Source of the DNA: Hoeflea_A sp040932035
GTDB lineage: Bacteria > Pseudomonadota > Alphaproteobacteria > Rhizobiales > Rhizobiaceae
Length of the DNA: 64,000 nucleotides
Direction: 5' to 3'
Assembly (NCBI RefSeq): GCF_040932035.1
Contig: NZ_JBFRBB010000002.1
Span: 1-64,000, forward strand
A program made the translations under genes and the position numbers. The notes beneath the pieces were generated by a model that saw only the letters and a program-made list of their open reading frames with translations, did no database searches and had not been told where the DNA came from. Shown piece after piece: positions 56,940 to 64,000 of this stretch; position 1 is the first letter of the stretch, and every line of letters begins with the position of its first letter.

Positions 56940-57724
56940 GCTGCCTCTCCACTTTCCGAAATGTCATCCGAACCGAGATAGGCCTCGATGACCGCCGGGT
57001 CGTTTTGAACCTCTTGCGGTGTGCCGATGGACAGCATGCGCCCGTCCGCCAGTGCCATGACGCGGTCCGACACGGAACTGACGAGATGCATGTCATGTTC
57101 AACCATCAGGACGGTTATGCCCATCACCTTCTTTATGTCCTCGATCCAGAACGCAACATCCTGCGTTTCTTCGACGGAAAGGCCGGAGGCCGGCTCGTCG
57201 AGGAGCAGCAATTTGGGTTTGATCGCCAAAGCGCGGCCCATTTCCACAACCTTCCTGACACCGTAGGGGAGACCGGCGATCATTTTCTCGCGATAGGCCT
57301 GCAGGTCCAGAAAGTCGATGACATGCTCAACGGCTTCGCGGTGCGCGCGTTCCTCATTGCGCACGAACGGTGTGAAGACCATGTCAGTCAAAAAATTTGA
57401 CCGGCGATGTGTGTGACGGCCGACAAGCAGGTTCTGAAGCACCGACGCCTGCTCGAACAGCTCGATATTCTGGAAGGTGCGCGCAATGCCGAGTCTCGGA
57501 ATATTGTGCGCTTCCTTGTCGAGTATGCTCTTTCCCTCGAAAAAGATGTCGCCTTCGGCCGGTGTGTAGAACCGGGAAATCATGTTGAAGATGGTGGACT
57601 TTCCGGCCCCGTTGGGACCGACAAGGGCAAATACTTCGCCTTCCTCGACATTGAATGAGACGTCATTGACCGCGACGAGACCGCCAAAGCGGAGCGTAAC
57701 GTTGGTAAGTTCCAGCAAACTCAT
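56936..57724 (-). CDS. livG: Branched-chain-type ABC transporter ATP-binding protein LivG
   Basis: 262 aa. I start at ATG 57724 (MSLLELTNVTLRF), which overlaps the livM stop by four bases; a longer frame runs into livM. Walker A GPNGAGKST and Walker B LLLLDEPASGLS are clear. The signature region reads LPYGVRK, the LivG variant of LSGGQ. Confidence 0.92.
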   Translation of the reverse strand: MSLLELTNVTLRFGGLVAVNDVSFNVEEGEVFALVGPNGAGKSTIFNMISRFYTPAEGDIFFEGKSILDKEAHNIPRLGIARTFQNIELFEQASVLQNLLVGRHTHRRSNFLTDMVFTPFVRNEERAHREAVEHVIDFLDLQAYREKMIAGLPYGVRKVVEMGRALAIKPKLLLLDEPASGLSVEETQDVAFWIEDIKKVMGITVLMVEHDMHLVSSVSDRVMALADGRMLSIGTPQEVQNDPAVIEAYLGSDDISESGEAA

Positions 57725-58821
57725 TGTGTGCGCTCCGTTTTCAAATAGCTCTTCTGGCGACGGAACATGTCTTTGCGGTAGAAGGGGAAAAGCTCGAAAT
57801 AGGTTCGGATTTTCAGCCAACGGCCGTAAATCCCCATTGGCTCGAACAGGATGAAGCCAATCAATATGGCTCCGAATATTCCGTTTTCGAGACCCGGGAT
57901 GGTTATGGATCCGACCCCGGAAAGCGTTCCTATTGCGTCACGGGTAACCGATATCAACAACGGCAGGAGCACGAAAACGATGGCCCCGAAAAATGCCCCG
58001 TGAATTGTTCCAAGGCCGCCGACGACGATAATCAGCAACAGCGTTATCGAAATGATCAGGTTGAATGTCTCATGGGTGAAGACGGTTGCAAAATGCCCCA
58101 TCAGTGCGCCGCCAAGCCCGGTGATGGTGCAGGAGATAGCAAACGCGACCATTTTTGTGCGGGCGACATTGACGCCCATGGCTTTTGCAGAAACTTCAGA
58201 GTCCCGCACCGCGGCGAAGGCCCGGCCAATGGGTGAACGCAACAAATTGCGGTAGGCGTAGACAACTATGAACGTGATTGCCAGCACGAGCCAATACAAC
58301 TCGACCGGGTTTCCATAGCGGTTGAACGTGAAGCCGAAAATCTGGATGTCGGGCGCAAACAGCCCGGCTACGCCGCCGGTGATCGGTTCAAGGATGACAA
58401 TCAGATCCTCCGTCAGGACCGAAATAGCCAGCGTGGCAATGGCAAGATAGATGCCGTGCAACCGTGTTGTCGGCAGGGCGATCAGCGCACCCGCCACACC
58501 CGCTGTCAGTCCCGACAAGGGGAATGACAGCAGGAACGGCATCGAGAAATGTTCCTGATAAAGAACATTGGAGTAAGCGCCCACCGCCATGAATGCAGCG
58601 TGGCCGAGGCTTGCCTGTCCCGTCTGTCCGACAAGGACCATCAGCCCCATTCCGCAAATTGCCCAGATGAGAACCAGCGTTGCTTCCCCCACCAGGAATT
58701 CGCTGACGAGAAATGGCAACAGGATCGCAACGGTGAACAACAGCATGTACCAGAAGGCCTGGGCGTTGTGCTTGAACAGCCGGATGTCGGCATCATACGA
58801 AGTCTTGAAAACTATCCGCAT
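57721..58821 (-). CDS. livM: Branched-chain-type ABC transporter permease LivM
   Basis: 366 aa with about nine to ten hydrophobic spans. GQASLGHAAFMAVGAY and GRAFAAVRDSEVSAKAMGVNV (the EAA-like coupling loop) are typical. A basic C-terminal tail of about 30 residues is longer than average. It is 9 bases after livH. Confidence 0.92.
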   Translation of the reverse strand: MRIVFKTSYDADIRLFKHNAQAFWYMLLFTVAILLPFLVSEFLVGEATLVLIWAICGMGLMVLVGQTGQASLGHAAFMAVGAYSNVLYQEHFSMPFLLSFPLSGLTAGVAGALIALPTTRLHGIYLAIATLAISVLTEDLIVILEPITGGVAGLFAPDIQIFGFTFNRYGNPVELYWLVLAITFIVVYAYRNLLRSPIGRAFAAVRDSEVSAKAMGVNVARTKMVAFAISCTITGLGGALMGHFATVFTHETFNLIISITLLLIIVVGGLGTIHGAFFGAIVFVLLPLLISVTRDAIGTLSGVGSITIPGLENGIFGAILIGFILFEPMGIYGRWLKIRTYFELFPFYRKDMFRRQKSYLKTERTQ

Positions 58822-58830
58822 ATCCGCCCC

Positions 58831-59706
58831 TCACACCTTCTTTGTCTGGATTTGTGACAGGATGCCGTGCGGGCGCACGATCAGCATCACAACCAGAATG
58901 AGATAAGGGAATATTTGCGAGTAGCCGGCCGGCATGTAGCGGGCCGCAAAGGGTTCGACCAGCCCCACGATTATGCCACCGAGAAGTGCACCGGGAAGGC
59001 TGCCGAACCCACCGATAACGGCTGCGGCGAATGCCTTGATGCCGAGCAGTCCGGCGGTCGGATCGATTGATCCTTTCGAGGCGAACAAAATGCCGGCGAT
59101 AGTCGCAACGATGCCCGAAAGCCCCCAGATCATCGAGTGAACCCGCTTGACCGGGATGCCCATATAATAGGCGGCAAGCTGGTTCTGCGACGACGCCTGC
59201 ATGGCAACGCCGAGTTTCGTCCGGGCGAAGAAAAGATAAAGCAGGCCGGTCAGCAACACGGTGACGATGATCACCCAGACCTCGTCCAAGCCGAGTACAA
59301 GGCCCCCAAAGCGCATCTCGGCACCCGCAATCGGTGATTCAAGCGACTGTGGCTCATGCCCCCAGATAGCGCCGGCGATGAACCGGATGACGAAGCCGAG
59401 AGCTATTGTCAAAATGACGACGGCTACCTGCGACTGGCCGAACATTCTGCGAAGAACGATGAGATCGAGCAGGTAGCCCAGCGTACCCATGATGCCGATG
59501 GCCAGGCATACGGACAGCCAGAAGGGCAGATCCATATAGTGCTCGTTGGTAAAGCCGAGCGTGATAAAGGCGCCCAGCATCATGAAATCGCCCTGTGCGA
59601 AATTGACGGCTTCCGTTGCCTTGTAAATCAGCACAAAACCCAGCGCGATGAGGCCATATACGCACCCGTTGGCCAGACCGCTGACGATCAGTTGTAGTAT
59701 GTCCAC
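58831..59706 (-). CDS. livH: Branched-chain-type ABC transporter permease LivH
   Basis: 291 aa, eight or so spans. GTG start with GGGAGG eight bases upstream. NGCVYGLIALGFVLIYKATEAVNFAQGDF and GGIIVGLVEPFAARYMPAG are typical LivH stretches. It heads the permease/ATPase order livH-livM-livG-livF. Confidence 0.92.
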   Translation of the reverse strand: MDILQLIVSGLANGCVYGLIALGFVLIYKATEAVNFAQGDFMMLGAFITLGFTNEHYMDLPFWLSVCLAIGIMGTLGYLLDLIVLRRMFGQSQVAVVILTIALGFVIRFIAGAIWGHEPQSLESPIAGAEMRFGGLVLGLDEVWVIIVTVLLTGLLYLFFARTKLGVAMQASSQNQLAAYYMGIPVKRVHSMIWGLSGIVATIAGILFASKGSIDPTAGLLGIKAFAAAVIGGFGSLPGALLGGIIVGLVEPFAARYMPAGYSQIFPYLILVVMLIVRPHGILSQIQTKKV

Positions 59707-59799
59707 TCGATGGCCCTCCCAAAGCCTGAGCTGATTGCTCGATCCCGTGGATGGCGCGTCCGGCCAGGCGGCGCGCCTCTGTTTTCGAACAGTTTCGTA

Positions 59800-60837
59800 T
59801 TACGGAACCAGCATTACCTTTCCATCTGAGTTGCGCAGTGCATCGGCAAGGTCTGACATGGCGTCTCCAAGCCGGATCGTGTTCGTTACCTCGGTCTCCC
59901 ACTGGCCGGATACAAAACGCGCCTGAACCTCGCCGATGATTTTGATTTGCTCTTCCAGCGGCGTACTCATGAACCAGCGCGTCAGCCAGAATCCTTCAAT
60001 GCGCTTTTCCATGAAAACGAACTGCCCCATTTCCCGGAACTGCGGCGGCTCGGGGTCGAGTTTTCCATAAACGACCCAGAGGGCCCGGTTCGGCATCACC
60101 GCAAAGACGTCCGCTGAAACCTGATTGGCCACCGCATCGAGCATGACGCGCGGTTTTTCTTTCTTGACGATGGCCTTCAGCGTTTCCTTGAAGTCGCCGT
60201 CCGTGCTGTTGAGAACGTGTTTGGCGCCCAGCTCCTTGAGATGCGCAATCTGTTCATCTTTCCTGACGATGGCGATGGGCGCTATGTCGTTGTCGCGCCC
60301 CAGCGCCGTCATCAGCTTGCAGAGCTGGCTGTTCGCTGCCGTCATGATGAAGCTGCCGGATTCGGCTTTGCGCACAATGTCGAACATCGCCATTGCGGTG
60401 AGCGGGTTGACCACATGCGCGGCAGCATCTTCGTTGCGCATGTCATCGCGTACTGGAATGCAAACTGCTGCTGACGTTATGGCGTATTCAGCCCATGTGC
60501 CCGAGCCGGCTGGATCCACGGTAAAGGCGACTCTTTTTCCTACAAGAGATTGTGCGTAACCGCCGCTGCCGGCGATGACCTCACCGACACCTTCGAAACC
60601 GGCTGCCGCACCCTTGACGCGGGGGTGTCCATATTCGCCCTTGATATAGTGGAGATCGGAGGGGTTTATCGATGCCATCGCCATCTTGATCAGAACCTGA
60701 CCGTCGGCAAGTTCCTTGAGCGGGATTGTTGCTGCTTCAAGATAAAGATCGAGGCTTTCGATATGCGGGCCTTCCGCCTTGCCCGAAAAGCCGTCATGTT
60801 TTTGCACCAGGGCAAATGTCTCTTTTGGAAGATCCAA
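59800..60837 (-). CDS. MDR-superfamily oxidoreductase (quinone/enoyl reductase-like) 1
   Basis: 345 aa from TTG 60837, which has AAGGAG seven bases upstream; another TTG at 60843 is too close to that site. The GroES-like domain has NPSDLHYIKGEYG and the hinge HVVNPLTAMAMF. The cofactor loop reads TAANSQLCK, missing the usual glycines of GxxGxxG. No structural zinc cysteines are seen. It is 2 bases after the second MDR gene. Enoyl-CoA or quinone reduction is possible; the substrate is unknown. Confidence 0.75.
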   Translation of the reverse strand: MDLPKETFALVQKHDGFSGKAEGPHIESLDLYLEAATIPLKELADGQVLIKMAMASINPSDLHYIKGEYGHPRVKGAAAGFEGVGEVIAGSGGYAQSLVGKRVAFTVDPAGSGTWAEYAITSAAVCIPVRDDMRNEDAAAHVVNPLTAMAMFDIVRKAESGSFIMTAANSQLCKLMTALGRDNDIAPIAIVRKDEQIAHLKELGAKHVLNSTDGDFKETLKAIVKKEKPRVMLDAVANQVSADVFAVMPNRALWVVYGKLDPEPPQFREMGQFVFMEKRIEGFWLTRWFMSTPLEEQIKIIGEVQARFVSGQWETEVTNTIRLGDAMSDLADALRNSDGKVMLVP

Positions 60838-60839
60838 AT

Positions 60840-61817
60840 TCAAACTCCTTCCGGTACGAGAACCAGTTTGCCGGTCGCGCCGCGACCAAGCACACGCTTG
60901 AGTATTTGAGGCGCCTCGGCGAGCGGATAGCGTCCCTCAATATGCGGTTTCACCTTGCCTTCCAGATACCAGCCGACAAGCTCTCTCATGTTATCCGCAT
61001 AAACGTCGGGCTCATGCTGTGTGAAAGAGCCCCAGAAGACGCCGACGACAGAATATTCCTTCACCAGCGTCAGGTTGACCGGCAGTTCGGGAATGCGCCC
61101 GGAGGCAAAGCCGATAATCAGCAGACGGCCCCCGCGACCCATGGCACGGCAGGCGGCATCGAAAGCATCGCCACCGACAGGATCGAACAGGACATCGACG
61201 CCTTTTCCGTCGGTCAGCGCCTTCAGCTGATCCTTCAGATTGTCATAGCCAATTACCTCATCGGCGCCGCTCTCCTTGGCGATACGCTGCTTTTCCTCAG
61301 ATGAGGCAACGGCAATGACCCTGGCGCCCATCGCCTTGGCGATCTGGATTGCTGCGATGCCCGTTGCGCCGGCTGCGCCGAGAACCGCAAGGGTTTCTCC
61401 GGGTTTGAGGACAGCACGCTGTTTCAGCGCATGGTGCGAGGTGCCGTATGCGCACATCAATGCACAGGCGTCGGCCGCATCCATGCCCGGCGGCAGTGGA
61501 AACACAACCTTCTGTGGGGCGCTAACGCGTTCGGAATAACCGCCAATCTGGCACAGCGCCGCTACCCTGTCGCCGGGCTTGACGTTTTTGACTGCAGCAC
61601 CGACTTCCTCGACTACGCCGGCCACTTCCATGCCGGGAACAAAGGGTGTCGGCGGTTTCATCTGGTAAAGGCCCTGAACCAGCAAGCCGTCGGGGTAGTT
61701 GACACCGATTGCTTCCGGTCTGATCAACACCGTGTGGTCCTTGACGGGCGGTGTTTCAATATCCCTGTAGACCAGCGTGTCGAGAGGTCCGAATTCCTCG
61801 CAAACGATTGCTTTCAT
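60840..61817 (-). CDS. MDR-superfamily oxidoreductase (NADPH:quinone reductase-like) 2
   Basis: 325 aa from ATG 61817 (MKAIVCEEFGP), the family start; the frame also opens in the upstream gene. GVNYPDGLLVQGLYQ, PGMEVAGVVEEVG and the Rossmann loop LGAAGATGIAAIQIAKA are complete, so NADPH binding is expected. It lacks zinc ligands. It starts 2 bases after the acyl-CoA dehydrogenase stop. Confidence 0.87.
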   Translation of the reverse strand: MKAIVCEEFGPLDTLVYRDIETPPVKDHTVLIRPEAIGVNYPDGLLVQGLYQMKPPTPFVPGMEVAGVVEEVGAAVKNVKPGDRVAALCQIGGYSERVSAPQKVVFPLPPGMDAADACALMCAYGTSHHALKQRAVLKPGETLAVLGAAGATGIAAIQIAKAMGARVIAVASSEEKQRIAKESGADEVIGYDNLKDQLKALTDGKGVDVLFDPVGGDAFDAACRAMGRGGRLLIIGFASGRIPELPVNLTLVKEYSVVGVFWGSFTQHEPDVYADNMRELVGWYLEGKVKPHIEGRYPLAEAPQILKRVLGRGATGKLVLVPEGV

Positions 61818-61819
61818 AT

Positions 61820-63058
61820 TCAGACGCGCTCCTGCGTGTATTTGCGCAGTTCCGTGCGGGCAACCTGCATACGGTGTACGGCGTCCGGGCCATCTGCCAG
61901 CCGCAGCGTCCGCAATCCGGTCCATGAACGGGCGAGGGGAGTGTCCTGCGACACGCCTTGGCCACCAAACATTTGCACAGCCTCGTCAGTCACCTTCAGC
62001 GCCACCTGTGGAGCCACGACCTTGATCTGGCTGATCCACGGGGCCGCCGCACGTGCATCGCCCTTGTCCATCATCCAGGCGGCCTTGAGGCACAGGAGCC
62101 GGGCCATCTCGATGTCCATGCGGCACTCGGCGATGATATCGTAGTTGGCGCCGAGCTTTGCCAGCGGCTTGCCGAAGGCCTCACGGCGCAACGATCGCTG
62201 GCACATCAGTTCGAGCGCGCGTTCCGCCTGTCCGATTGCCCGCATGCAGTGGTGTATGCGGCCAGGTCCGAGGCGGCCCTGTGCGATTTCGAAGCCGCGT
62301 CCCTCTCCTAGAATGAGGTTTTCCGCAGGTACACGCACATCTGTAAAGCGTATGTGCAGATGCCCGTGCGGCGCATCGTCGTGGCCGTAGACCTGCATGG
62401 CCCGCAGTTTTTCAATGCCGGGCGTGTCTGCCGGAACCAGGATCATGGAATGACGCTGATGCTTCGGCTCGTCTTCGCCACCGGTTTTCACCATGGTTAT
62501 ATATATCTGACAGCGTGGATCGCCGGCGCCGGATGACCACCACTTTTCGCCGTTCAATATATAGTCGTCGCCGTCACGTACGCAGCTCATGGAGACATTC
62601 GTCGCATCCGAGGAGGCGACATCCGGCTCTGTCATGAGATACGCTGAACGGATTTCTCCGGCGAGTAGCGGGGTCAACCACCGGTCTTTCTGTTCACTGG
62701 TGCAATAGCGCTCAAGCACCTCCATGTTGCCGGTATCGGGCGCGGAACAGTTAAACACCTCTGCGCCGATATGCGCCTTGCCCATTTCTTCGGCGAGATA
62801 GGCATATTCGACGGTCGTCAGACCATATCCGCGGTCTGATGCGGTCAACCAGAAGTTCCACAGGCCTTTTTCCTTGGCCTTCGCTTTCAACCCTTCCAGA
62901 ATTTCGGTTTGCCGCGGTGTGTAGGCCCAGCGGTCGCCATTGTTCACTTCGGCGAGGAATTCCTCGTCGAGCGGCAGGATTTCATCCCGCACCATGGAGC
63001 GTACCTCTTCAAGTATCGGCTCCAGCTTGGCCGTGATTCCCAGATCCATTTCAGACAT
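61820..63058 (-). CDS. Acyl-CoA dehydrogenase 3 (ACAD10/11-like FadE)
   Basis: 412 aa. The FAD contact region reads YLMTEPDVASSDATN, and the C-terminal domain contains RREAFGKPLAKLGANYD and EAVQMFGGQGVSQDTPLAR. It differs in type from the two dehydrogenases at 47-49 kb. It overlaps tetR by 8 bases, so it is the first structural gene under that regulator. Confidence 0.88.
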   Translation of the reverse strand: MSEMDLGITAKLEPILEEVRSMVRDEILPLDEEFLAEVNNGDRWAYTPRQTEILEGLKAKAKEKGLWNFWLTASDRGYGLTTVEYAYLAEEMGKAHIGAEVFNCSAPDTGNMEVLERYCTSEQKDRWLTPLLAGEIRSAYLMTEPDVASSDATNVSMSCVRDGDDYILNGEKWWSSGAGDPRCQIYITMVKTGGEDEPKHQRHSMILVPADTPGIEKLRAMQVYGHDDAPHGHLHIRFTDVRVPAENLILGEGRGFEIAQGRLGPGRIHHCMRAIGQAERALELMCQRSLRREAFGKPLAKLGANYDIIAECRMDIEMARLLCLKAAWMMDKGDARAAAPWISQIKVVAPQVALKVTDEAVQMFGGQGVSQDTPLARSWTGLRTLRLADGPDAVHRMQVARTELRKYTQERV

Positions 63059-63701
63059 CGGTGATCAAATCCTCCTTCAATCCGAGACCACGCAGCGCAA
63101 ATATGGCGCATTGGCTGGCAATCTGGTCAATTGTAGTGTCGTTTTGCCCTTCACGTCTCTGAAACCAAAATAGAGGTGAATTCAAAGACATAAACATAAG
63201 TTGCAATGCAATGCTTGAGCTTTCGAAATGCGCAACGCCTTCGGCCTTTGCCTGTTCGAGAACTTCCCGGAATATCTCGGAATAATTGTCGCGCATGGCC
63301 TGAAGCTCGAGCAGCACATCCCGTTGCTCAGGCGTTGTGGCGCCGCGCTTGAGAAGTTCGACACCTTCCCAGACACAGCGCTGAAACGGCAGGGTGTTTA
63401 TCATCGCCAGGCAATGCGCCTTTGTCATGCGCTGCAATTTTTCTGGCGTCGGTAGTGATTGGGCTGCAATCGGCGACAGCACATCAAAATTCATCTGCAT
63501 TCCATGACGATACACATCAAAGAACAGGTCGGCCTTCGAACGGTAATGATGGTAGATACGGCCCTTTGTGGCACCGAGGCTGCGCGCGACATCGTCGATG
63601 CTTGTCGCTGCGTATCCTCGGTCCATGAAACATTGCGCTGCCGCGTTGAGGATATCCTCCTGCACTGAGCGCACTGAATTTGCTGATACCGACGCAGACA
63701 T
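63051..63701 (-). CDS. TetR-family transcriptional regulator
   Basis: 216 aa from ATG 63701, with AGGAGG upstream at a rather long 12-base spacing; a TTG at 63749 would add 16 residues. The N-terminal helix-turn-helix is clear: AAQCFMDRGYAATSIDDVARSLGATKGRIYHHYRSKADLF in three helices. The C-terminal ligand domain contains RCVWEGVELLKRG. It heads the acyl-CoA gene block, so a fatty- or acyl-CoA ligand is inferred. An operator candidate lies upstream. Confidence 0.9.
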   Translation of the reverse strand: MSASVSANSVRSVQEDILNAAAQCFMDRGYAATSIDDVARSLGATKGRIYHHYRSKADLFFDVYRHGMQMNFDVLSPIAAQSLPTPEKLQRMTKAHCLAMINTLPFQRCVWEGVELLKRGATTPEQRDVLLELQAMRDNYSEIFREVLEQAKAEGVAHFESSSIALQLMFMSLNSPLFWFQRREGQNDTTIDQIASQCAIFALRGLGLKEDLITDV

Positions 63702-63794
63702 TTGCCGGATGTTCCTCCTCGATACGGCGCAAACCTTCTCCGCCGGCAATCCGAATTTCGGCGTGGGTCAGCTATCGTTTGTTCCGTAAAGAGG

Positions 63795-63819
63795 AACATA
63801 CTACCGGGTATGTTGTCAA
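63795..63819 (-). promoter_or_regulatory. Palindromic operator and -35 box upstream of tetR
   Basis: aacatac (63795-63801) and gtatgtt (63808-63814) form a perfect 7-bp inverted repeat about a 6-base centre. On the minus strand a consensus TTGACA (63819-63814) abuts it, so a bound repressor would cover the promoter. The -10 is not obvious. A second small repeat, gttcc/ggaac, lies beside it. Confidence 0.58.
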
Positions 63820-63843
63820 TGGAGGTTAGAGCAGAACTGTTGT

Positions 63844-64000
63844 TATTCTGTATTATCGATCAGATGCCGAAACCAGGAAACGGTCTCTTTCAAACCGTCT
63901 TCCAGGTCCACTTTCGGCTGCCAGTCGAGTTCTTTTTGGGCAACTGAAATATCGGGGCACCGCTGCACCGGATCATCTTGGGGAAGAGGCCGGAACTCCA
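63844..64000 (-). CDS. NAD-dependent epimerase/decarboxylase, C-terminal fragment
   Basis: The last 51 codons before a TAA stop at 63844 are visible. They read LPQDDPVQRCPDIS, then LDWQPKVDLEDGL and ETVSWFRHLI. This is the C-terminal end of extended SDR nucleotide-sugar enzymes, best matching UDP-glucuronate decarboxylase. The catalytic part lies beyond the right edge. It belongs to a new functional region, probably polysaccharide synthesis. Confidence 0.75.

Overview
The window is GC-rich chromosomal DNA from an alphaproteobacterium, most likely of the order Hyphomicrobiales (Rhizobiales). The evidence is the gene order tRNA-Tyr/tRNA-Gly/tuf/tRNA-Trp/secE/nusG, a second tuf after fusA, adk between secY and rpsM, a DegP-like protease and rarA after rplQ, and an ATP12-type F1-ATPase chaperone. 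The species cannot be named from this sequence.

Layout. (1) 1-3.65 kb is accessory: a probable IS481-type element end beside tRNA-Thr, an acyl-CoA synthetase/SDR pair, and rlmB on the opposite strand. (2) 3.75-37.9 kb is the informational core on the + strand: tRNA-Tyr, tRNA-Gly, tufA, tRNA-Trp, secE, nusG, rplKAJL, rpoBC, then rpsL-rpsG-fusA-tufB, the S10/spc ribosomal genes to rplO, secY-adk, and rpsM-rpsK-rpoA-rplQ. Intrinsic terminators follow tufA (two in tandem), rpoC, tufB, rplO and rplQ. One small conserved-looking protein of unknown function lies on the - strand between rpoC and rpsL. (3) 38-46.2 kb is a + strand housekeeping string with many overlaps: periplasmic DegP-like protease, RarA, ketopantoate-reductase-like protein, CrcB, RluC, a HAD phosphatase, ATP12, an SDR lacking its catalytic Tyr, and a ceramidase-like membrane protein. 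(4) 46.3-63.8 kb lies wholly on the - strand. After a DUF4864-like protein and a thioesterase it forms a catabolic block: two acyl-CoA dehydrogenases, thiolase, FadB-like bifunctional enzyme, a branched-chain-type ABC transporter (binding protein, two permeases, two ATPases), a long-chain-type acyl-CoA synthetase, two MDR reductases, a third acyl-CoA dehydrogenase, and a TetR regulator with a palindromic operator candidate upstream. (5) The last 157 bases hold the C-terminus of a nucleotide-sugar epimerase/decarboxylase.

How the parts fit. Region 2 makes ribosomes, EF-Tu, EF-G, the Sec channel and RNA polymerase. Its non-coding stretches carry a clear L1-type autoregulatory site before rplK, a structured L10 leader, and several strong hairpins on both sides of rpoB. 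Region 4 reads as one substrate-uptake, CoA-activation and beta-oxidation regulon. The dehydrogenase pair, thiolase and bifunctional enzyme resemble the pim (pimeloyl-CoA) set of Rhodopseudomonas, so a dicarboxylic or similar carboxylic acid is a reasonable guess. The true substrate is not readable from sequence.

I found no CRISPR array, prophage or defence island. The most unusual items are the identical tuf pair, the hairpins around rpoB and in the secY leader, the Tyr-to-Phe SDR, the ceramidase-like gene without a normal start codon, and the pim-like/ABC transporter regulon.
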